Source: Fimbriimonadales bacterium | GTDB taxonomy: Bacteria; Armatimonadota; Fimbriimonadia; Fimbriimonadales; Fimbriimonadaceae | Length of the DNA: 12,127 nucleotides | Assembly: GCA_026392145.1 (NCBI GenBank) | Contig: JAPLCS010000262.1 | Location: forward strand, 1-12,127 | Reading direction: 5' to 3' | Shown here: one piece after another, positions 1 through 5,637 of the stretch | Numbering within the stretch: position 1 is the stretch's first letter | How the letters are laid out: the number at the start of each line of letters is the position of its first letter | The notes under the pieces: generated by a model | Databases searched by the model: none | What the model saw: the letters and a program-made list of their open reading frames with translations, nothing else | What the model was told of the DNA's origin: nothing | Translations under genes and position numbers: made by a program

Positions 1-642
1 ATGGCTTTCTGTTCTTTGGAAGGAAATATGAACCTTGCTGAGGAGTTTCTGAAGGAAACTATTCAGCATGCACTTGATCACTGTTTGCCAGACCTTGAGT
101 TTTTTAATCAGCGGATTGAACCTGACTTGCTCAAGACATTAACACACGTTGTCGAGAGCGGCTTTGAACGAATGACTTACACTGAGGCTGTCAAGCACCT
201 AGAGAACTCGGGGCACACCTTTGAATATCCAGTTGAATGGGGCACTGATCTGCAGAGTGAGCATGAGCGGTGGTTGACAGAAGTCAAGGTGGGTCGTCCG
301 GTGATTCTTACGGACTATCCTAAGGAAATCAAAGCGTTTTATATGCGGATGAATGAGGATGGAAAGACTGTTCGCGCGATGGACGTGCTTGCGCCAAGAA
401 TCGGAGAGATTATTGGTGGTTCTCAGAGAGAAGAACGACTCTCGAACCTTGAGCAGAGAATTCTTGAGCAGGGGTTACCGCTTGAGGCTTACTGGTGGTA
501 CCTTGATTTGCGAAGATTTGGATCGGTTCCTCATGCTGGGTTTGGACTTGGTTTTGAGCGATTGATCATGTATGTCACGGGTATGAAGAACATTCGTGAC
601 GTCATTCCTTATTACCGCGTACCGGGAAGCGCTGAGTTTTAA
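1..642 (+). CDS. asnS: Asparaginyl-tRNA synthetase, C-terminal part (5' end outside window)
   Basis: Class IIb aminoacyl-tRNA synthetase that charges tRNA-Asn with asparagine in the cytoplasm. The 213 visible residues match the C-terminal half of AsnRS, a family of about 430-470 residues. Seen in order: [11 protein letters not shown] (residues about 80-90), [19 protein letters not shown] (about 108-126), [20 protein letters not shown] (about 127-146), [11 protein letters not shown] and then motif 3, [10 protein letters not shown] (180-189), whose Arg contacts ATP in class II enzymes. [10 protein letters not shown] with [11 protein letters not shown] is typical of AsnRS and separates it from AspRS. 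The anticodon-binding domain, motif 1 and motif 2 lie upstream, so the ATG at base 1 is an internal methionine and not the start. The stop codon TAA shares its last A with the ATG of the next gene, an ABC exporter, which suggests translational coupling. Family identity is very secure. Confidence 0.96.
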   Translation: MAFCSLEGNMNLAEEFLKETIQHALDHCLPDLEFFNQRIEPDLLKTLTHVVESGFERMTYTEAVKHLENSGHTFEYPVEWGTDLQSEHERWLTEVKVGRPVILTDYPKEIKAFYMRMNEDGKTVRAMDVLAPRIGEIIGGSQREERLSNLEQRILEQGLPLEAYWWYLDLRRFGSVPHAGFGLGFERLIMYVTGMKNIRDVIPYYRVPGSAEF

Positions 643-2408
643 TGTTTAAGCGATTCCAGCTCGATCCACGCATTAAAAGCGAGCTGGAGTCCCAGCGTGT
701 TCTTATCACGATTGGGCTCGTTTGTTCGTCGCTGGCCGCTTTACTGACAGTTGGTACTGCCGAACTGACAAAGAGAATTCTCGAAGTCATTGAACTGTTG
801 GCGAGAGAGAAAAATCCAGCTGACACCAGCAAGTTATGGTCGGTTTGCCTTGGAATCGTGCTTCTTTTTGGTGCCAGATACTTTTTGGTTCGAGGGCAAA
901 CTTTTTATCTGGCTGAGGCGGTCGCAAGGCTCACAGGAAACCTTCGGCTTAAAATTATGCGGAAGCTTGTTCGTCTTCCGGTGACCTATTTTAACGAGAA
1001 GAAATCTGGTGCGATACAAAGTGTTTTAGGAAACGATGTCAACGTTTTCCAGTCAGCGGTCCAGATTTTGAAGGATTCGATTGAGGCTCCCGCTAAAGCC
1101 ATTGGCATGCTGATTTATCTGATTGTCCTGCAATGGCAGATGGCGTTGATGACGTTCTTGCTCATTCCAGTGCTGGGAATAATTGTTCACCAAAACCAAA
1201 AGAGGATGAGGCGAGCCCAGGACGAGGTGCAGGCGGCGCTTGCTTCGATTACGAGTACATCACAAGAGACTTTGCAAGGCATTCGGGTGGTGAAGGCATT
1301 TGGTGCTGAGACTCAGGTTGATGCTGAATACCTTAGGCTGAATGAAGAGGGTATTGCTACTCAGTTAAAGACTGCCACTTTGCTCGCCAAGCTTAGGCCG
1401 TTGGTGGAGTTTTTAGGTGCTCTTGGTTTGGTGATTTCATTCGGGATTGGCGGTTGGTTGGCTCTTCACGGTGATATGAACGTTCCAAAGCTTGCGACGA
1501 TGGCATTCGCATTGGATGCCATTAATCAAGGTTTTAAGGGAATATCTGGACTCTCAAGCACTTATGCTTCGGTTCAGGCTGCTGCCGATAGAATTTATTC
1601 TGAGGTGCTTGATGTTCCAGAACCTCCAGAAAATTCTGGATCAAAGGTGCTTGATCAAGTGACGGGGCATATTGAATTCAGAGATGTAAGCTTTGTTTAC
1701 CCTGATGGTACGCCGGCATTGAAAAATGTTAGTTTTGCGATTAAACCTGGACAATCGCTGGCACTCGTGGGACCAAGTGGCGCGGGTAAGTCGACTATTG
1801 CTGACCTGTTGTTGCGTTTCTATGAGCCGACTTCGGGGATGATTTTGCTTGATGGCGTTGATATCAAAGAGATTGATTCGAAGTGGATGCGCACTCAGAT
1901 TGGGGTTGTACCGCAACAAACTTTCCTTTTTGCGGGAAGTATTGATGACAATTTGAGACTCGGCTCGCCTGAAGCTACGGACAGTGACATTGTTCAAGCC
2001 CTTGAAAACGCTCATGCCTTGGACTTTACGAACGAGTTTAGAGAACGGAATGTGCCTGTTCTCGGTGAGCGAGGTGTCAAGTTGAGTGGCGGACAAATGC
2101 AGCGTATTGCGATTGCGAGAGCCCTTGTGCGTGATCCGAAAATCCTTCTGCTCGATGAGGCAACCAGCGCTCTTGATGCTGCGAGCGAAAGTGCTGTTAC
2201 TGAGGCATTGCAAGAAGTCATGACTCGACGAACGACTTTATTCATTGCCCACCGATTGACGACGGCGGCAAGGGCGGACGTGATTGTATTTTTGAATAAA
2301 GGTGAAATTGTTGAAGTTGGTACGCATAAGGAATTGATTGCTAAAGATGGTGCTTACGCCGCTCAGTTCAGACTCTTCACCTCGGGAGTACTAGGAGATA
2401 GCTTTTGA
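642..2408 (+). CDS. ABC exporter, fused membrane and ATPase domains (MsbA/MdlB/LmrA type)
   Basis: Half-transporter that should work as a homodimer, or with a partner, in the inner membrane to export a lipid, drug or peptide; the substrate cannot be read from sequence. The 588 residues are normal for the family. The membrane domain spans about 19-310, with hydrophobic segments near 19-40, 65-84, 153-185 (two helices) and 255-280 and a weaker sixth near 285-305. The ATPase domain (about 345-580) has Walker A GPSGAGKST (377-385), Q-loop VPQQ (423-426), signature LSGGQ (481-485), Walker B ILLLDE (501-506, catalytic E506) and switch histidine H537. All key residues are present, so it should be active. 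The ATG overlaps the asnS stop by one base and only a weak GAG (634-636) precedes it, so coupling to asnS is likely. Its own stop overlaps the next ATPase gene by 4 bases. Naming it msbA would be over-reach. Confidence 0.95.
   Translation: MFKRFQLDPRIKSELESQRVLITIGLVCSSLAALLTVGTAELTKRILEVIELLAREKNPADTSKLWSVCLGIVLLFGARYFLVRGQTFYLAEAVARLTGNLRLKIMRKLVRLPVTYFNEKKSGAIQSVLGNDVNVFQSAVQILKDSIEAPAKAIGMLIYLIVLQWQMALMTFLLIPVLGIIVHQNQKRMRRAQDEVQAALASITSTSQETLQGIRVVKAFGAETQVDAEYLRLNEEGIATQLKTATLLAKLRPLVEFLGALGLVISFGIGGWLALHGDMNVPKLATMAFALDAINQGFKGISGLSSTYASVQAAADRIYSEVLDVPEPPENSGSKVLDQVTGHIEFRDVSFVYPDGTPALKNVSFAIKPGQSLALVGPSGAGKSTIADLLLRFYEPTSGMILLDGVDIKEIDSKWMRTQIGVVPQQTFLFAGSIDDNLRLGSPEATDSDIVQALENAHALDFTNEFRERNVPVLGERGVKLSGGQMQRIAIARALVRDPKILLLDEATSALDAASESAVTEALQEVMTRRTTLFIAHRLTTAARADVIVFLNKGEIVEVGTHKELIAKDGAYAAQFRLFTSGVLGDSF
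2393..2407 (+). promoter_or_regulatory. Ribosome binding site supporting a TTG start
   Basis: AGGAG at 2393-2397 lies 7 bases before TTG at 2405-2407, inside the last codons of the ABC exporter. It is the clearest Shine-Dalgarno site in the window. No ATG or GTG occurs in this frame before the Walker A region, so this site decides the TTG start and the 4-base overlap with the upstream stop codon. Confidence 0.75.
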
Positions 2409-3178
2409 TAGAAGCAGTCTCGGCAGGTATTGGATTACATCAATGTGAACTGCTTGAGCAGGTTTCGTTTCTGATCAAGCCGAGTAGCATTTGTGTAATT
2501 TTAGGTCCCAATGGGGCAGGTAAGTCAACACTGCTCAGAACCCTTGTTGGATTGATTCCCCCTTTGAATGGCGAAATATTGTATCAGGGTAGGAATATCC
2601 ATCGCATGTCAGATTCAGTTCGAGCCGAGTTGATTTCTTGGATTCCGCAAGAGGAGTCGTTTGAATTTGGATGGAAGGCGGAAGAGTACGTGGGATTAGG
2701 GCGTGTTGCACACAACCACACTTTGGTGGAGACGAGTGAGGATGTGGACGCCATTCGAAGTGCGATGGAACTTACTGATTGCAGGCAGTTGGTTGGACGA
2801 TCTATTCTTGAGATGAGTGGAGGGGAGCGGCAGAGAGTACGTCTGGCACGTGCCATCGCTCAGGAAACGCCCGTGTTGGCGATGGATGAACCAACTTCTC
2901 ACTTGGACATTGCTCATCAGTGGGAGTTTTTAGCGAAGTGCGAAGTACTAAGACAAACTGGGAAGACACTGGTGATATCATTACATGATGTTAATCAGGC
3001 GATAAGTTTGAACGCCGAGTATTTGTTGGTGTCACCCCGCTCTGTTCAACATTTTGAAACTAGCGATTCTTTGATTCGATCTGAGGCTTTGACGTCGTCG
3101 TTTGGAATTCACTTTGAAACACTTACAAGTGCGGACGGAAGAACTGTCTTAGTGCCTAGAACAGCGGTTTCTTCTTAA
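2405..3178 (+). CDS. ABC transporter ATPase, iron-siderophore/cobalamin importer type (FecE/BtuD-like)
   Basis: Cytoplasmic nucleotide-binding subunit of the kind that powers FecCD/BtuC-type importers of ferric siderophores, haem or vitamin B12. Length 257 residues, typical for this group. Seen: Walker A GPNGAGKST (34-42), Q-loop WIPQEE with Q82, signature MSGGERQR (137-144), Walker B VLAMDEP (157-163, E162 catalytic), D-loop SHLD (165-168) and switch LHD with H194. The motif spacing and the EPTSHLD form match the FecE/BtuD/HmuV group and not the exporter upstream. The TTG start is backed by AGGAG 7 bases earlier and overlaps the exporter stop by 4 bases. No FecCD permease, substrate-binding protein or TonB receptor is in the window, so the partner must be encoded elsewhere or upstream of asnS. 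Because it is joined to an exporter gene, a role with that protein cannot be excluded. The 3' end overlaps rsmG by 23 bases, tail to tail. Confidence 0.92.
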   Translation: MIEAVSAGIGLHQCELLEQVSFLIKPSSICVILGPNGAGKSTLLRTLVGLIPPLNGEILYQGRNIHRMSDSVRAELISWIPQEESFEFGWKAEEYVGLGRVAHNHTLVETSEDVDAIRSAMELTDCRQLVGRSILEMSGGERQRVRLARAIAQETPVLAMDEPTSHLDIAHQWEFLAKCEVLRQTGKTLVISLHDVNQAISLNAEYLLVSPRSVQHFETSDSLIRSEALTSSFGIHFETLTSADGRTVLVPRTAVSS

Positions 3179-3821
3179 TCTCTGCCCATTTTCTCGGAAA
3201 CTTTCGTTGCGTCGGACGAGACTTGCGGAAGATGGGAAATTTCCGGATGACACCGGCTATCGTCCGTTCTTCAATAGCAACGAGTTCAAGACCAAGGCAG
3301 TTCATGGGCTTTTCCTCCCACGTGTCGTGTGCGGTTCTCATTGGAACAAAGAATCCACCTATTCTCACGAACTGAGCAGAGATTTCAGCTTGAATCGCCA
3401 GCGGAGCTACAGCTCTTCCGGTGACAAAATCAAATTTTTCATGAAGCTGGCATTCCTCAGCTCGTTCTGAATTGACTTCGAGGTTTGGCAATAGTTGTGA
3501 TTTTAGAAAGCCTAACATTTTGCCGTTGGAGTCCATTCCTGTGACGTGCAAATCTGGTCGTGCTGCTGCGAGGGGCCATGACGGGAAGCCGGGACCACAA
3601 CCAATATCTAAAACTTTTACACCGTCGCCGATGAGGGGTGCAATGAGAAGTGAGTCGAGGAAATGGCGTGACCAACATTCTTCCCTTGGAACTCGTGTCA
3701 GATTCATTACTTCATTTGCGGTGTAGAGAGCCTCTTCAAAGCTTTCAAACGTGTCGAGTTGAAAGTCAGTCAGTTCCACGCCAATGGCAAGTGTTTCGGC
3801 ACGGAATTGGTCTCTGTTCAT
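3156..3821 (-). CDS. rsmG: 16S rRNA (guanine-527-N7)-methyltransferase RsmG (GidB)
   Basis: SAM-dependent enzyme that methylates N7 of G527 in the 530 loop of 16S rRNA; loss of this activity is known to give low-level streptomycin resistance. 221 residues, normal for RsmG. Seen: MNLTR (39-43), HFLDSLLIAPL (53-63), SAM-binding loop VLDIGCGPGFP (70-80), acidic second-strand residue in MDSNGK (96-101), FVTGRAVAPL (132-141), and a basic tail, KFPRKWAEIKKKPL (207-220), matching the usual ending of the family. The ATG at 3821 gives the expected N-terminus; only a weak purine stretch precedes it. The usual partners gidA/mnmG, parA and parB are not adjacent, so this is a stand-alone copy. Its stop (TAG) lies 23 bases inside the convergent ABC ATPase gene, and the tail motif shows that the overlap is genuine. 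Confidence 0.95.
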   Translation of the reverse strand: MNRDQFRAETLAIGVELTDFQLDTFESFEEALYTANEVMNLTRVPREECWSRHFLDSLLIAPLIGDGVKVLDIGCGPGFPSWPLAAARPDLHVTGMDSNGKMLGFLKSQLLPNLEVNSERAEECQLHEKFDFVTGRAVAPLAIQAEISAQFVRIGGFFVPMRTAHDTWEEKPMNCLGLELVAIEERTIAGVIRKFPIFRKSRPTQRKFPRKWAEIKKKPLF

Positions 3822-3876
3822 TTCTTACTTTCTAGTATGAAGCGGTTCGGAAGGTGAACTCAGAGAATCGTGTCTT

Positions 3877-3905
3877 TTGAGAGTTGTTCATGCAACGTGG
3901 ATAAG
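3877..3905 (+). promoter_or_regulatory. Candidate sigma-70-type promoter for the HAF-repeat gene
   Basis: TTGAGA (3877-3882, 5 of 6 match to TTGACA), a 17-base spacer and GATAAG (3900-3905, 4 of 6 match to TATAAT). A transcript would start near 3912, about 15 bases before the TTG at 3927, which fits that early start. The spacer holds a short inverted repeat, GTTG-N6-CAAC (3883-3896), that could be an operator or chance. The region 3822-3926 must also hold the rsmG promoter on the other strand, but only a poor -10 match (CATACT) is visible there. Confidence 0.4.
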
Positions 3906-3926
3906 TAATTTTAGTGGGTTTTTTGA

Positions 3927-4997
3927 TTGAATAGGCAGTTGTTGAACGCCCTGGAATGTTTGCTGCCAATAATAAACAGGATGTTTGTTTCGGGGCTGGC
4001 AGTAGGAATATTGGGTAACGCTGGCTTTTTTAGAAGCGGTCAACTGGTGGCACTACCCAAGATTCAAGGTTTACCAGCACCACATCCGTTTGCAATTTCT
4101 GCCGATGGACGCACCGTCATAGGACAGTTTGCGCCGGGAAATCCTTTTGTGTGGAAGGGAAGGAGCATTGTGCAGTTCAAACCATTCAAAGATGTTTTCG
4201 CACATTTTGTTCAGGGAGTGTCTGCCGACGGTTCAACCATTGTCGGAAAAGCAAATGCTGGGTTTATTTGGAAGCTTGGAAAGTCTAAGAGTTTGCCGAA
4301 TAAGGGGACTTTTTGCGTTGGCGTTTCTGGAGATGGTCGTGTAGTTGTCGGCCAAGAAGAGTGGCAAGAACCACTTGGCTCAGAGGGAAGTGTGACCAAT
4401 CAGAAATTGAAGGCTAGGGGGCTTCGGCGTGGATTCATTTGGAGAGGCGATTCCGTTGAAGTGGTTCCTGAATTCGCACCACTTTGTATTTCACTTGATG
4501 GAAAAGTCATTGCTGGCGTTCATACCGAAGGTGAGAAAACAAGCGCCTATGTACGGAGTGGTAAGCAGGTCACAGCACTACCGGTGCCAACGGAAACTTC
4601 GGATTCTGTTGCATATGCAATCAATCGAGATGGGGCGAGAAAGGTTGGATGTGTGACCCTTGAGAGCGGTAGCACGCAAGGGATTTTGTGGAAAGGCTCC
4701 GACAAATTTGTACTTTTGCAAAATAGAGGCGCAAGCTTTGCGGTGGCAAAAACAGTTACTCCGGATGGTTCGTGGATTGGAGGCTTCGCAGGAGACGACG
4801 CAGCAATTTGGGAAAGTGATGGAAAGGTTCGATCTGTTGCCTCGTTGCTTCAGAGTGCAAAAGTTGCCACTGCAGGATGGCAGTTTGAAAGTGTCAATGG
4901 GATAACCCGAGTTGGGAACAAACTATCATTTGTTGGTTGGGGGCACAGAAACGGAAAGGAAGCCGGATATTTTGCAACCGTTGAATTAGTTCGATGA
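3927..4997 (+). CDS. Exported HAF-repeat protein, probable beta-propeller
   Basis: Function unknown. The protein is built from at least seven copies of the HAF-type repeat, whose core reads roughly (G/A)(V/I)SxDGxxxxG. Cores: 56-66 (AISADGRTVIG), 97-107, 132-142, 187-197, 231-241 (degenerate, NRDG), 276-286 (TPDG) and 325-337 (degenerate). Most are followed by an aromatic strand such as FVWKG (74-78), FIWKLG (113-118), FIWRG (170-174), ILWKG (253-257) or AIWESDG (293-299). Seven such units of 35-55 residues suggest a propeller. A hydrophobic segment at about 20-35 looks like a signal peptide, so the protein is probably secreted or in the periplasm. The start is uncertain: TTG at 3927 (used here) gives a basic N-terminus and sits well after a candidate promoter; TTG at 3960 and ATG at 3981 (residue 19) are alternatives without good ribosome sites. 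It is followed 33 bases later by a lipoprotein gene on the same strand, possibly co-transcribed. Confidence 0.82.
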   Translation: MNRQLLNALECLLPIINRMFVSGLAVGILGNAGFFRSGQLVALPKIQGLPAPHPFAISADGRTVIGQFAPGNPFVWKGRSIVQFKPFKDVFAHFVQGVSADGSTIVGKANAGFIWKLGKSKSLPNKGTFCVGVSGDGRVVVGQEEWQEPLGSEGSVTNQKLKARGLRRGFIWRGDSVEVVPEFAPLCISLDGKVIAGVHTEGEKTSAYVRSGKQVTALPVPTETSDSVAYAINRDGARKVGCVTLESGSTQGILWKGSDKFVLLQNRGASFAVAKTVTPDGSWIGGFAGDDAAIWESDGKVRSVASLLQSAKVATAGWQFESVNGITRVGNKLSFVGWGHRNGKEAGYFATVELVR

Positions 4998-5019
4998 AAC
5001 TAAAGTGTGCCAATCAGTG

Positions 5020-5031
5020 TATAACGAGACA
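5020..5031 (+). promoter_or_regulatory. Possible -10 element placing transcription start at the lipoprotein ATG
   Basis: TATAAC (5020-5025, 5 of 6 match to TATAAT) ends 5 bases before the ATG at 5031, so initiation at the normal distance would give a leaderless mRNA. There is no good -35 match at 16-18 bases (TGAAAC at 4995-5000 needs a 19-base spacer), and the upstream gene could supply the transcript instead. Weak call. Confidence 0.25.
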
Positions 5032-5444
5032 TGCGTAAATTTGCGTGGCTCATCGTTTGTCCCATGTTGTTGGTGGCCTGTTCTAAGAATCCGGTAGTAG
5101 GTAAGTGGAACATGTCTGGTGGCAGTATGCCAGCAGCTGCCAAGTCGGTAGTTGAATTCAAGGGCGATGGTACTTTTGTCATGAACGTTGAAATCAGCCA
5201 GATGGGAATCGTTGCCAAGATTGATTCTTCAGGTACGTATAAGATGGAAGGCGAGAAGCTGACTACTACGATTTCAAAGTTTAACGTAGATGATTCTCAG
5301 ATTCCAGCGGCATTTCGACAGGTAGCCAAATCTCAAATTGAGCAATCGATGAATAAACCAAACGAGGGTACGTTCAAGCTTGAAGGTGAGACGGGAACTT
5401 GGACCACTGCTAACGGTTCTATGACTCTTACCAAAGCAAAGTAA
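5031..5444 (+). CDS. Small lipoprotein, lipocalin-like domain
   Basis: 137-residue protein with a classic lipoprotein signal: basic start MRKF, hydrophobic stretch and lipobox LLVACS with C17 as the lipidated residue. After cleavage it would be anchored in a membrane facing the periplasm or the outside. The mature part begins NPVVGKW, then has alternating strands with FKGDGTFVMNV (43-53), SGTYKMEGEKLTTTI (67-81) and GTFKLEGETGTWT (113-125). This W...F.xDGTF...GTY...xxL pattern resembles the lipocalin-like small-barrel proteins common in bacterial genomes; the binding partner is unknown. The ATG is preceded by GAG at 5026-5028, very close for a ribosome site. It follows the HAF-repeat gene by 33 bases and ends 60 bases before a strong terminator, so the two genes probably form one transcription unit. 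Lipoprotein status is well supported; the lipocalin fold is a guess from strand pattern. Confidence 0.85.
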   Translation: MRKFAWLIVCPMLLVACSKNPVVGKWNMSGGSMPAAAKSVVEFKGDGTFVMNVEISQMGIVAKIDSSGTYKMEGEKLTTTISKFNVDDSQIPAAFRQVAKSQIEQSMNKPNEGTFKLEGETGTWTTANGSMTLTKAK

Positions 5445-5504
5445 ATTTCAATTGCCAAGTTCGGAATTTGAAGTTGGCCGTTCCATTCATATTGGTACTG
5501 CTCC

Positions 5505-5537
5505 AAGCCAGAGATTGATTTAATCTCTGGCTTTTTT
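5505..5537 (+). terminator. Strong rho-independent terminator after the lipoprotein gene
   Basis: Perfect 12-base inverted repeat: AAGCCAGAGATT (5505-5516), loop GATTT (5517-5521), AATCTCTGGCTT (5522-5533), with a run of six T at 5532-5537. The hairpin is moderately GC-rich at its base and the U tract is directly attached. It separates the HAF/lipoprotein unit from gltB. Confidence 0.93.
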
Positions 5538-5558
5538 ATTGAAAGAAAGGTGATTTAG

Positions 5559-5577
5559 TGACGAAATGTCATATAAT
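5559..5577 (+). promoter_or_regulatory. Candidate gltB promoter with a flanking short palindrome
   Basis: A perfect -10 hexamer TATAAT lies at 5572-5577. The -35 is poor: a 17-base spacer places GGTGAT (5549-5554) there, so an activator may be needed. Directly upstream of the -10 is TGAC-N5-GTCA (5559-5571), a two-fold symmetric site in the promoter spacer that could bind a dimeric regulator. Transcription from about 5584 would give a leader of roughly 54 bases before the ATG at 5638; the leader holds only a small CGCA/TGCG hairpin. I see no known riboswitch. The -10 is convincing, the operator is speculative. Confidence 0.5.
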
Positions 5578-5637
5578 TCAGTTCCCGGAATGCAGTGTTG
5601 CCACCGGTTCGCGCAGATTGCGAGCTAGTGATGAGAC

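Noticed and set aside
1641..2213. Open frame of 190 codons on the - strand inside the ABC exporter
   Set aside because: It is antisense to the conserved ATPase domain (Walker A to Walker B), which explains the lack of stops; no family motif is seen.
5584..5637. Riboswitch or attenuator in the gltB leader
   Set aside because: The leader is only about 54 bases with one small CGCA/TGCG hairpin; it does not match the glutamine or other riboswitch layouts that I know.
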